NCBI GenBank assembly: GCA_024036415.1
Contig: JAMWET010001661.1
Span: forward strand, 2,066,001-2,130,000
Reading direction: 5' to 3'
Origin: Prochilodus magdalenae
Lineage: Eukaryota > Chordata > Actinopteri > Characiformes > Prochilodontidae
DNA: 64,000 nt
The notes beneath the pieces are model-generated. The model did not search any database. It saw only the letters and a list, made by a program, of their open reading frames with translations, and was not told where the DNA came from. Positions 50,326 to 60,294 of the stretch are shown here, piece after piece; position 1 is the stretch's first letter, and every line of letters starts with the position of its first letter. Position numbers and translations under genes: made by a program.

Positions 50326-50329
50326 CCCA

Positions 50330-51625
50330 ATCACTTTTATTGTCACGTCACATTTTCACAGGTGTGAAGGTGAGTCCCTTACAGTACTTAAATACAGAAA
50401 ATATACATTAGTCGATAAATATACACAATGCTAAGCCCAAAATCTCTGTTTACCATAATATACAGTTTTATATAACAGTAATATAAAGTTTTGAATAAAA
50501 ACTATGATATATCCAGCTGTACACTTTTCCATATAGCACTATGGTAAGGCTGAGGCAGATGAGTGATGCAGGGTATATACAGGGCATAGAATATTGATAT
50601 ATATACATATTCATACACTACAGATATACAATATGGATGGAAGAACAGTAGGTCAGTCTATATGTGCAAGTGTAAATATGCTAATGTAAAGTGCAGAGTG
50701 ATGATTGTCCATGGAGATCATTGTTTAGATGTTTTGGTGAGATGTGCTGAACCAGGTCCATATACCGGTGCATCAGCACTACTGGCTGTTCAGTAGCCTG
50801 ATGACTCAAGGAAGAAACTCGGAGGCAGCTGGTTCTAGACATTATGCTTCGGAAGCTCCTCCCACTTGGCAGCTGTGAGAACAGACAGTGGCTTGGGTGG
50901 ATGGAGTCCTTTAGAACCTTCCTGGTTATCTTCAGGCAGCGGCTGGTGTGTAAATCCAGGAGGTTTGGAAGCTGAACCCCGGTGATGTACTGAGCTGCCC
51001 GCGCCACCCTCTGCAAAGCTTTCCGCTTGATAGCAGTGCAGGTCCCATACCAGGTGATGATGGAGCCAGTTAAAATGCTCTCCACAGTACATGTGTAGAA
51101 TGTTCTGAGGATGCAGGGGTTCATGCCAAACCTCTTCAGCCGCCTGAGAAAGAATAGGCGCTGTTGTGCCTTCTTCACCACCCATGTGGTGTGTTCAGTC
51201 CATGTGAGTTCCTCTGTGAGGTGAACACCGAGGTACTTAAAGCTGTTGACCCTCTCTACAGCGGCCCCATTGATGGAGATGGGGTGTGCACTCTCCTGCT
51301 TCCTGAAGTCCACTATCAGCTCCTTGGTCTTATTGAACATTGAGAGAAATGTTATTCTCCCGGCACCAGTGTGTCAGAAAGCTGGTCTCCTCTCTGTAGG
51401 CCTCTTCGTTGTTATTGGAGATCAGGTCCTCCATTGTAGTGCCATCTGCAAATTTGATGATGACATTGGAGCTGTGTCTGGCTGTACAATCGTGGGTATA
51501 CAAGGAGTAGAAGAGAGGGCTGAGCACACGACCCTGTGGGGCTCCAGTGCTAAGGGTCAGTAAGGAGGAAGTGAGGCCAGCCAAGTTTACCACCTGGCAT
51601 CGGTCGTCAGGAAGTACATTAGGTT
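50330..51625 (-). mobile_element. 5'-truncated LINE (CR1/L2-type)
   Basis: The element ends on the minus strand with GTGACGTGACAATAAAAGTG at about 50330-50350, without a long poly-A. This is the short-tail habit of CR1/L2-clade LINEs. It holds about 340 bp of 3' UTR and the last part of the reverse-transcriptase ORF. It starts abruptly near 51625, consistent with incomplete reverse transcription. Copies of only its 3' tail occur at 7440-7682 and 12090-12235. The clade is assigned by resemblance. Confidence 0.85.
50681..51600 (-). pseudogene. LINE reverse-transcriptase C-terminal half, frameshifted
   Basis: Two overlapping frames form one domain. The upstream frame (51593-51330) reads GAPQGRVLSPLFYSLYTHD, then KFADGTT at the catalytic site. 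It next reads WCRENNISLNV, where a single extra base breaks the frame near 51340. The downstream frame (51340-50681) continues NKTKELIVDFRK, NSFKYLGVHL, AQQRLFFLRRLK, FYTCTVESILTG and HPSHCLFSQLPSGRSFRSI, the usual order of thumb and C-terminal motifs. The catalytic pair, normally FADD or YADD, is FADG here, so even without the frameshift this copy would lack activity. The endonuclease and the first half of the polymerase are absent. Confidence 0.9.
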
Positions 51626-51629
51626 GAAT

Positions 51630-52075
51630 GTATAACTTGTTATAAATTTAGATAATATGATAAAAACTGAATGTATAACTCACTCTAAATGTAGGTGTTG
51701 GGATATGAAGTGAGTCATGGACTGCAGTTTCTCATTAGATTGAATATATAACGAGTCATGTTGGTTTATAAGTCAGAAACTGTATGTGTTTATGAAACGT
51801 GCTGTGATCTGTAGTTACTATGGTTGCTCAGGGTTAATGTGTGCTGTGCCTGTCACTGAGGGGATTTAGCTCTCTGCAGAATCATCTCTCTGGATTAAAC
51901 CTTCCCTCCCCTGTTTCTCTCCTCTTCCTGGCCTACTCCCATTCCTGCCTGCCTGTGTTTGTATATGTGCTGTCACTGTTTCATGCTTGTTTGAGCTTGG
52001 TGTCTTCCATCTGATGCTTTTGACCCCCAGCGTGTTGCAGAATAATCCACACAGAGCTGGTCTACTTTTTAAATC
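51630..52075. other. Non-coding DNA, no gene seen
   Basis: AT-rich, with a short AATGTATAAC motif repeated at about 51627 and 51669. Nothing else recognised. Confidence 0.4.
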
Positions 52076-52077
52076 TC

Positions 52078-52174
52078 CTCTTCTCTTCTCTTCTCTTCTC
52101 TTCTCTTCTCTTCTCTTCTCTTCTCTTCTCTTCTCTTCTCTTCTCTTCTCTTCTCTTCTCTTCTCTTCTCTTCT
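52078..52174. repeat. (TTCTC)n microsatellite, copy 1
   Basis: About 19 uninterrupted TTCTC pentamers. A second array of the same motif lies at 54730-54799. Confidence 0.97.
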
Positions 52175-52179
52175 TATGT

Positions 52180-53025
52180 TTATTTATGCTTGTTCAGGCT
52201 TCAGCAGTTTAGTCATTAGGCCATCATACTTAAGTTATATGTGATGCAGCATTTATATAATGCACAAATCAGGACAGCCAATTAGCATAGCTCTCATTTA
52301 CATATATGTGTTAAAGACACAGCAATGAACACAGGCAATTAGAGTCTAAAGAATAAAGAGAAGTTTGAAAATGACCATGTATGATTTTCATTTCATTTTT
52401 CATACTGTGTTTCATTATACCGTACAACCCTGTATTGGTATAGTGATAATTAAGTTGATCTAAAGTTGAAATGGCTTTATGACTAATGTTATAAGAGGAA
52501 ATTGACCCTGGTCATTTGAAGCTGATGTAAACACTGTATTGTTTTCTCCGCGCTGTAATGATCGTTCCGTAAAAATGTCAAGTGCACGCGCAGTACAAGA
52601 GTGAGAGCGCGGTCTCGTAGGTTCCAGTGCCCTTTCTATCGACTCTCTTTATGAGAAAATATCTCTAGACCTAACATACTGATTAACATTGACCTGCTAC
52701 GCCATCACATCATCTAAATAACTGCGTGAGGAAGTGACCGCAGGATGAATTATTCAGATCCCAGAGCTGTGACAAAGGTCAGTATTGATTTTATTCAGCT
52801 GTACGTTTCTGCACGCAGAAAAATACAGAACATCTATTTCTATTCTGCAGTGTTGCACCACCTGCAGAGCCTCAGTGCATCATAACCATTATAAACAGCT
52901 CAAAGACATGCCTCTCCTCTTCTCTTTTCTTTACTTCTCTACTTCTCTCTTCACTTTCTTCACTTTTTTCTTCTTGTTACTTTTCTTTCTTTATTAGTCT
53001 TTCTTTTTTCTTCTGCTCTCCTCAC
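52180..53025. other. Non-coding DNA, no gene seen
   Basis: Unique sequence followed by a pyrimidine-rich patch at 52910-53035. No gene recognised. Confidence 0.4.
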
Positions 53026-53029
53026 TTTT

Positions 53030-54475
53030 CTCCTCACGATGCTATAATAAATATCCAGACAGTCGTACCTCTAGTGTAATTAATAAACACAAAGATAATA
53101 GAAAGGTCCTTTTCTCCACCATAGAGCAACTAATTAATCCTGACGTTTCTGCTAGCGCATCTTATGGTGACTTATCTTCCGAAAACCAGCGAAGAGTTTG
53201 GAATTCATTTTCAAAACACAATAGCATTGATAAGACAGAGCATAGCTCAGCCAGCTGGAACAGGTTCCAATAACCTTCCTGATAAGCGGCCTACATCAGT
53301 AATGAGATCTTTCTCTGTTATCAGGTATCAGGATCTTACAACTGTTATAAATGAATTAAGTTCATCCACATGTGATCTTGATCCTGCTCCTACCTCATTC
53401 CTTAAGATGGTGTCTGACTGTGTTCAGAATGATATCTTAACTACTCTAAACAGTCCTCGGTCTACAGGTGTTTTAGTACTGCCTTGGTAAAACCTCTGCT
53501 AAAGAAGAGCAACATGGATCCAACCATGCTAAATCATTTAAGACCAATTTTGAACCTTCCTGTCTTAAGTAAGATCTTGGAAAAAGCTGTTTTCAAACAG
53601 TTGAATGCTTTTCTAATACCATACAGGTTATATGAGAAGTTTCAGTCGGTGTTTTGTTCTGACCATAGTACTGAGACAGCACTGGTCCCTGTTGTTACTG
53701 ACCTCAGGCTAAGCTCTGATGTACAGAAGTCTTCTATTCTGGTCTGAAAGGCATACTAGTGAAGCTTTTGATTCTGTTGATCACGAGATTCTAATCCACT
53801 GCCTTGAATACTGGATGTTTGAGAAAAAATTAACTCATATATAACAAATAGGCAGTTTTTACTGGGAAATGATTAATCACAGATGTAATACTTCTTGTGG
53901 GCTACTACAAGGGTGGGTTTTCTGCTAATCTACACTTGGTGGACAGATTTACAGGCTGTTTGTTTTAGATATTTCTCAGTGTGTGATGCAACATTTTCAA
54001 CTAAATTAAGAAAAAATGAAATATTGATTTTTGGTATTAAAACTCAGAGACATTCCTCGTGACAGACTAATTTCTTTAGCTACATAAAACATTTGTCATT
54101 TGAAAAGTGTCACTGAACTGTGGCCTTGTCTCTCTTCACCTGTTTGTTAGAAGCAGAACTGTAATGCTCTTTTTACTGGGGCTCCTAAGAAAACATGCCA
54201 TTCACTACAACTCATACAGAACTCAGCAGCACACTAACACACAGTGGAAATGAATCTCAGCTTTTACTGCTTTTAAAATCATTTCATATGTTTGATTCGT
54301 ATCTCTTTAACCTGGTGTTTCATTAATACTCTTCTGGTACTTATAAATATGATCTGTATCTTTGGCTTATTAACAGTTTCTTCTGTTACTGATGATATCT
54401 GTCTGTAAGGCATTTTCAGCTGCCAACAGTACGAAAATGATTTTCTCTATATAAAAATAATTATTAGGACTATTA
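53030..54475 (+). mobile_element. LINE fragment (CR1/L2-type), plus strand
   Basis: It begins inside the coding region with a frame containing NKHKDNRKVLFSTIEQL. It continues through palm-domain remnants and ends with a tail of the kind seen in fish LINEs (TCTGTCTGTAAGGCATTTTC then TATATAAAAATAATTATTAG). A mid-part with CAACTCATACAGAACTCAGC corresponds to the Q-N-(S/T)-A-A-R-x motif also visible at 22725. Multiple stops and deletions make it inactive. Confidence 0.8.
53164..53950 (+). pseudogene. LINE reverse-transcriptase fragments
   Basis: The frame at 53164-53490 holds the linker before the polymerase, including SSSTCDLDPAPTSFLKM. The frame at 53484-53747 has VKPLLKKSNMDPTMLNHLRP, then NLPVLSKILEKAVFKQLNAF and FCSDHSTETALV. 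These are the fingers and palm motifs 0-2a of CR1/L2 reverse transcriptases. The frame then breaks where the usual DLSAAFDT motif should be: GAAGCTTTTGATTCTGTTGA at about 53761 still spells EAFDSVD in another frame. Later motifs are truncated or stop-ridden. Confidence 0.88.
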
Positions 54476-54729
54476 ATATTTATCTACTTTTAACCTTCCT
54501 TTTCTTTTCTTTTATTTCATTTTTCTGCATTGCAATATTTCTCTTTTTCCTTTTTTCTCTTGCCTTGCTTTTCTTTTCTTCCGTTTTTTTTCTTGTCTTC
54601 TGGTTTCAGTTTTGCTTCTTCTCCTCTTAATTAGTAATTTTCTCTTTTTTGTCTCTTTTTTCTTTCTTGTTTTGTCTTTTTTCTTGTCTTCTTTGGTTTC
54701 TTCTTTTTGCTTCTTAGTTTTCTCTGTTT

Positions 54730-54799
54730 TTCTCTTCTCTTCTCTTCTCTTCTCTTCTCTTCTCTTCTCTTCTCTTCTCTTCTCTTCTCTTCTCTTCTC
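54730..54799. repeat. (TTCTC)n microsatellite, copy 2
   Basis: About 14 pentamers preceded by a TTTTCT-rich low-complexity stretch (54490-54730). It gives an artificial Lys-Arg-Glu frame on the minus strand. Confidence 0.97.
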
Positions 54800-55225
54800 A
54801 TAGGAGGCTGAAGGACAACAAAGCTGAGTTAAACAGTCTTGCTGCTTTGTCATTTCACCTGGTGAACACTGTTTGACTGGGGAATAATGCAGTTATATGG
54901 TAATAAGACATCTGCACTCCTGTTTGAGCTCTGAGGCGGATCATTAAGTGAAATTTGATGGTGCAGTTACAGTGCTGTTTTCTGATGCTTTTTGTGGTGA
55001 GATGAAAGAAGAAATCACATCCAATTAAGCTTCAGAAGAGGGTCAGTGTAATTTAGGACTGAATAAACACAGACATCAACTCCTCTTTACCTTTCTCATA
55101 TATCCACTGCTAGAACTCAGGAATAATGGCATGATTAAGGAATGATTCTGTTTTCATCAACAGGTTTATAGAAAAAAATAAAGTGCTTTAAAAACAATAA
55201 GGTTTTCCCCCACAACCTGGTGTAA
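54800..55225. other. Non-coding DNA, no gene seen
   Basis: Unique sequence. Nothing recognised. Confidence 0.4.
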
Positions 55226-55229
55226 CATC

Positions 55230-55420
55230 TGTCACATCCTGTCTTGCCCTGCCCTTGGATTTATCTGTTTCCGTCTGTTTACTTTCTCTCATGTCTCGGC
55301 CATGTGCCTCAGTTTTTTCAGTTGTGCATTGGTTGTGACACTTGTTTCTTACCCAGGTTTGTTCATCTTACTTTTTGTGTGGGTGTGCCCTGTGGCTTTA
55401 TCAGAATCTCCCACATGTAT
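55230..55420. mobile_element. Partial LTR related to the solo LTR at 10004
   Basis: TGTCACATCCTGTCTTGCCC, CTTTCTCTCATGTCTCGGCC and ATGTGCCTCAG align with the first roughly 110 bp of the solo LTR. Similarity then fades and no 3' end is found. Confidence 0.45.
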
Positions 55421-55424
55421 CGTC

Positions 55425-56165
55425 CTTGTAAACCTTTTGTGCTTTTTATCTGTCATTGTTCTGCAGCAAAGATCAGCAAATGAAATCATCTTTAATCATT
55501 TAATCACCTTTAAATCTTTAACATCTAAAGAGAGATGTTCAGAAAGGTTTGCTGTGAAATGGTTGATTCTAGAAACTCAAATTTGTTACAAAAATCTGAA
55601 ACGTAGTTCGACTTTTAGGTGCCCTAATAGCACTTTACCACCTACGTGGAACAGGTTCTGTTCTGGTTCGCCCAATTAATTTTAAGCTGTTTGAACATTT
55701 CCATAAAAATAAACAGGTTCAGAACCCAAAACGTGTGTTCCCAACTGGAACCATACAATAGTAAGTTCCTCAGCATGAACCGTGACGACATCTGAGGGTG
55801 TATCAAGTGTTGAGGAAAGGAAAGGAAACAATGGCGACACCCAGTGGCCTACTGAAGAAACTATGCTGCTTCTTCTTATCACCAGTATTTGATCTGTACT
55901 TGGTCTTTGGTTCCTTGGTTCCAATGAAAGCTGGTGCAAAGGCAGACTGGATCCCTGAATAGGACCGAGGCTCTACTTAGCCTGAATGAAACCAGCTCAA
56001 GAATCAGGGTCAAAAAAAGGCCTGCGTGACCTGGCACTGGAATAAAACTGGACAGAATAGCTAAAACAAATCTAGAAGCATGTCGTACAACATTAGAATT
56101 CCAACTGCAGTTGCGCATTGATTAATATTAGCTACATTCAAGAAGATTTTAGCCTCTTTACTTTT
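55425..56165. other. Non-coding DNA, possible non-autonomous DNA element
   Basis: About 55610-55790 contains GGTTCTG/GGAACC-type motifs that resemble ends of short hAT-like elements in teleosts, but neither inverted ends nor a target duplication could be fixed. No gene seen. Confidence 0.3.
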
Positions 56166-56169
56166 GGCT

Positions 56170-56460
56170 CTGCACTGCTTGCTTGTGTTCCTGCAGAGCA
56201 GGAAGCTGGCTCTAAAGAAGATGTGATTGCTGTGGCGACCACCTCAGCACTGTCACCTGCCGTAATCTCTGAGGTGCTCTTTGAAATCTTTCTTTGACAA
56301 CAAGTTGTCTTTTCCTGCCTGTCGTCTCGGCGCTGTTTCTGCTCTGCTGCAGCTGCGTCCCGCTCCCAGAGATAAAGGAGAAATTTCTGCGCCGTCGCTC
56401 GTGGCCGTCTATGAACTGTAGGCTATAAAGGCCAGTCAGACTTGTGTAGAACAGCTGGGC
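56170..56460. promoter_or_regulatory. Candidate conserved non-coding island
   Basis: A GC-richer unique block with CTGCAGCTGCGTCCCGCTCC and CTGCGCCGTCGCTCGTGGCC. No coding signal. Classified by texture only. Confidence 0.25.
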
Positions 56461-56464
56461 TCTG

Positions 56465-57190
56465 CCAGATTACACAGCAACATCCAGCACGGAAGAGCTA
56501 TTAAAGCAGTAGTCCGACATATATGACACACTGTTATCTATGATCATGGGCAAAAGTAGATTAGTATAGCCCACATCGCTGAATCATCTTCCGTGTTTAT
56601 AGATAACAGTGTCAGAATTCCATAATCATTTCTATTAGAGATTATTTAAATGGGAATTTTACAGATTTCTCAAAGTTTTAACAAAGTTGTTTAGAGTAGT
56701 TTGGTGTAAAACATTCCATTCCAGAAAAAACTCCAGAACTGTTTACAGTAGAGGTTATAGGGACCAGACAGCGACCTTTAAACTGAAAATCAGGTGCACC
56801 ATCATCAGTTGCAAAGTATTAGGGCATGGTTAGGAGGATTCTGGAAAAGCAGGTCTTATTTAAACTTTAGATATTTAGTTTGGTTGTTGAATTGTTGAAG
56901 TGACTGATATTACCCTAATAAGATCCAAAGAGCTCTCTTGCCTTCAGGAAGAAGGTTGTATGTGGATACAGCTATTCTACCGTCCGCAAAATAATTTACC
57001 AATAAAAAACCTGGAAATGTGGCCAGGTCAGATTCTACAGTAATTCTTACCATAGGTAATGTTTAAGTTCATTCATCTGCCATCAGAAAGAGACTGCATG
57101 AATGCACTGCGAGGCATTACTATTAAACAGATTTTACTTTAGCGTTCATGGACATATGTGTCACATAAGTAATTTATTAAACATATATAT
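56465..57190. other. Non-coding DNA, no gene seen
   Basis: AT-rich. Nothing recognised. Confidence 0.4.
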
Positions 57191-57195
57191 ATATA

Positions 57196-57600
57196 CAGGG
57201 GTTGGACAATGAAACTGAAACACCTGGTTTCAGACCACAGTCATTTATTAGTATGGTGTAGGGCCTCCTTTTGCGGCCAATACAGCGTCAGTTCGTCTTG
57301 GGAATGATATATACAAGTCCTGCACAGTGGTCAGAGGGATTCTTGCTGTCTTGGTCACAGATGCGCCAGCAAGACGTGCACCAACAATGTGTCCTCTTTT
57401 GAACTCTGGTATGTCACCCATAATGCTGTGTGCATTGCAGTATTTTGAGCAGAACTGTGCTCTTACCTGCTAACTGAACCTTCACACTCTGCTCTTACTG
57501 GTGCAATGTGCAATTAATGAAGATTGGCCACCAGGCTGGTCCAATTTAGCCATGAAACCTCCCACACTAAAATGACAAGTGTTTCGTTGTCCAACCCCTG
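57196..57600 (-). mobile_element. Tc1-like deletion derivative, 405 bp
   Basis: The ends are CAGGGGTTGGACAATGAAAC (left) and, read inward from the right, CAGGGGTTGGACAACGAAAC. TA duplications lie at 57194-57195 and 57601-57602. The element is nested in a TATA-rich site, as Tc1 elements prefer. Relative to its sister at 60295-60906 it carries a larger internal deletion. It encodes one short open frame on the minus strand (57248-57421). Confidence 0.95.
57248..57421 (-). CDS. 57-aa open frame: Tc1 transposase N-terminus joined to C-terminus
   Basis: The ATG lies at 57421-57419 and the stop TAA at 57250-57248, with no interruption. The first 26 residues (MGDIPEFKRGHIVGARL, then AGASVTKTA) are the start of the Tc1 helix-turn-helix domain. 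From residue 27 the frame continues as RIPLTTVQDLYISFPRRTDA and ends VLAAKGGPTPY, the usual C-terminus. About 250-300 residues, including the whole DDE catalytic domain and the second half of the DNA-binding region, are gone. The sister copy keeps more of the N-terminus but is out of frame. Whether it is expressed is unknown; an in-frame junction by chance has odds of about one in three. Confidence 0.55.
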   Translation of the reverse strand: MGDIPEFKRGHIVGARLAGASVTKTARIPLTTVQDLYISFPRRTDAVLAAKGGPTPY

Positions 57601-57604
57601 TATA

Positions 57605-58435
57605 TATACATAGTAACTTCAATTAAACCTAAATAAAACTATATCTTATCAAAATAAAGTTTGTAGTATGTTTGTAAGATGCGTGTTAATTTTTGCAGTA
57701 GCTTTTTGTGTTGTGTTGTGTGTCTGTGAAGTTATGGTTATGTCTATACAATGTATGTCTTTTACATGTTCTGTGTCAGTACATTTCATGTCTATATAAC
57801 ATCATCAACAAGTCATTTTAACATCAACACTCCTCATTTCTCTGAATTCTGTACGTTTTAAACAGAAACCGCACTTTAGAAACGGTCCCTTGTCATATTC
57901 TGGCTACAGTAATGACATGTACTCGCTAAAAGGAAACATCAGGAACGACTGTAGTTTGTTTCCTGGTTACCGTGACTTAGAAGATGCAGTTTCTGAGATT
58001 TTAGTAGGTTATCTTTGAGCATAAGGAGGCACGAAAGGTGAATATCTGCTGAACACCGGATATAAGCTGAATTTTACCAAGCTGGAGAATGAAACTTAAC
58101 TGATTCCCCTCTCTGGTTAAACAGCAGCAGCAGCAGCAGTTCTGTAGGATAAGAGCAGAACTGCTAACTGTAGGTCAGTTTCATTCATGGAGCAGGAGTT
58201 AAATGTGGAGTCTTTGGAGTTTAGTTACTGTAATCTTGTCCCCTGCTCTTCTCAAAACCTACCGGTAACTTAACGCTAGCTAATCTTTGAGCAACCAAAC
58301 AACAGGCATGTGTACCTTTCAGTGTAGGTTCTGTAGTAATGGCCCTCCATATCGCTGTTCTCCTATTCTCCTATCTCCTTTCATCCACAACATAATCCTC
58401 TAATCCAAACCTCACTATTTCTGGCATATATATAG
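57605..58435. other. Non-coding DNA, no gene seen
   Basis: AT-rich with a (CAG)6 run at 58122-58139. No gene recognised. Confidence 0.4.
58122..58139. repeat. (CAG)6
   Basis: A short trinucleotide run, not inside a recognisable coding frame. Confidence 0.9.
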
Positions 58436-58439
58436 CCAA

Positions 58440-58565
58440 TAGCAAGTCAAAGTGAAGTCGAGTCTGTCATCATTGTTAATCAAGCAAATCTCAAGTCCTC
58501 AAATCTGCGATTCTAATCTGTCTCAAATCAAGTCATGTGACACGAATCCCTCAACTCTGCTGTGA
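58440..58565. mobile_element. Fragment of hAT terminal region
   Basis: AAGTC/GAGTC-rich sequence (AGCAAGTCAAAGTGAAGTCG, ATCTCAAGTCCTCAAATCTG, CAAGTCATGTGACACGAATC) resembles the subterminal parts of the hAT element at 9738-12663. It ends near ACTCTG. No partner end was found. Confidence 0.5.
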
Positions 58566-58569
58566 AGAA

Positions 58570-59225
58570 CTTGAAACATTTCATACAAAACCACTATCTT
58601 ACATCTAACTAAATTCTGCAATATCTGTGGATTTCTATTACAGAATTTCTAATAAACGTATAAAATCATCTGGAGTCCGACACTGCATAACACACTGTTT
58701 CTAATGGGCTCTAATGGAAGTACATTAGCATAGCTAAAATCCACCTTGAAACCTGAACTGAGTTCATGTAAAACAGACAATTGTGTCATAGGTGTCAGAA
58801 ACCACATAGTCAAGTCTATTAAAAATGTTCAGAACAACTTGTAGCTCCAGTGTTAAAAGTAAAGAATCAAACTTCACCCAACAAACATGTCTGGACTATC
58901 TGAATGCCTTTGGAGCAAATGGTGGATAGTTTACAGTAGGTACCTTTCTGCTAAACTGCTCCTTTAGCTTTCTGACTTTGAGCAACAAATGATGATAGAC
59001 TTTTCTAGCTGAGAGATCATTTGAATGCACTTAAAGGAAGAAACCGGCAGGTGAAGCGATGATAAACGCAGAGAGGGTGGACTTCAGGGTGAAAATGGAC
59101 ACGAGCAACAGTGATCGGGTCCCATTTATCAGGTGTCAGAGGTAGAAAACGCCCTGAATAGATCCACCGCCAGAGTAACAGAGTTAGAGTAGGTAATGGC
59201 CTTCATTTCTCAAACATGAAAAACT
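58570..59225. other. Non-coding DNA, no gene seen
   Basis: Unique mixed-composition sequence. Nothing recognised. Confidence 0.4.
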
Positions 59226-59229
59226 CCAA

Positions 59230-59730
59230 TGCATCCGACTCACCTTTCTGAATTTGTCAGGTGAGACGTCCGCCATGATCTCTTTAAGTGAGGTTTTTCA
59301 CGTTGAGGATTTTTCACACGTCAAATTTCTGAATGAACGGGGTGAGGGGTTGGAGAGGAAGAGGAGAGGAAGGAAGGATGTTCTGGAGGTTTTTTCTCTC
59401 CTTCTAGGGGATTGCTGGAGGCATCCATTAGGCATGTCAAAATGTGGCAGATAAAAAAAAAAGTGCGGAAGAAAAGTGTGCTGTAGTAAATCTCTCAAAC
59501 GTCAAACCTGTAATTTGCGAGACGGAAATTATTCGGTCGCGCCCGCTCTCAGAAATCTTCCCCCTCATCAAATTGCATCTGGATTTGCTGGGCTCCGAAC
59601 AGAAATTGGTTTCTGCCTACAGGAAGATAGTGTCACTGCAGGGCCTCATCTCCGACGATCATGTGATCCAGGAGGAGCACGGAGGGCTGGGTTCGGTCAA
59701 CACGATGCGGAGTACAGGCTCTGCTTCAGT
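59230..59730. promoter_or_regulatory. Candidate conserved non-coding element
   Basis: GC-richer, non-repetitive sequence, notably 59510-59700. The plus strand is open from 59444 to 59950 (168 codons) and in a second frame for 120 codons. Neither shows a recognisable domain, and both cross a composition change at about 59710, after which they read low-complexity text. I therefore prefer a non-coding element to a gene, but a small exon cannot be excluded. Confidence 0.35.
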
Positions 59731-59734
59731 ATAC

Positions 59735-60290
59735 AGTCGAAGATTGCACTTCACTTTCAGTTTACCTTTTCGTTCTTCGTTCCCTTGTGCCTTAACAAAA
59801 CCAACTCTGAAGGAAAAACAACACTCTCCTCCTCTTAGCAAGAGACATCACTACATGTCCATAAGTATCTGGACAGCCCTTCTAATCAGGGTTTATATTG
59901 TGACAGGGGTCTTGAAAGGTCAACTGGTCAAAAGTCCAACTATGAAGTAATCTTATTTTACTGTGTACGTTTGTGAGGTTTTTGCAGGTATTGACAAGCA
60001 GTAGTCTTAACTTCATATCTGTATCAGTATTAATTAATTCTACCTCTTTTTTGTAAAAACTGTGGCTTTTAATGAAGATGTGCATACTGCTGCCCACATT
60101 CACTGATGCTGTGACTCTGTGAGCACTATTCAATCTTTGTATGACAAAGCACTCTTTATATTCCCATTACTGTTTTAAATTAAACACAGAATGAGACCAT
60201 GCCAAATGATATGTGACATAAAATTTACCCAGTGAAGGACAGCAAAATCTGAAAAATGGTCATTTTACATGTGAGGGTAGAAACGTTCAA
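59735..60290. other. Non-coding DNA, no gene seen
   Basis: AT-rich sequence preceding the Tc1 derivative. Nothing recognised. Confidence 0.4.
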
Positions 60291-60294
60291 TGTA

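Noticed and set aside
54512..54853. 113-codon Lys/Arg/Glu-rich minus-strand frame
   Set aside because: Produced by the TTCTC pentamer array and adjoining TTTTCT-rich sequence.
59444..59950. 168-codon plus-strand frame as a possible gene
   Set aside because: No recognisable domain, a second frame is open over the same stretch, and the frame crosses a sharp change in composition. Kept as a candidate non-coding element; RNA-seq could overturn this.
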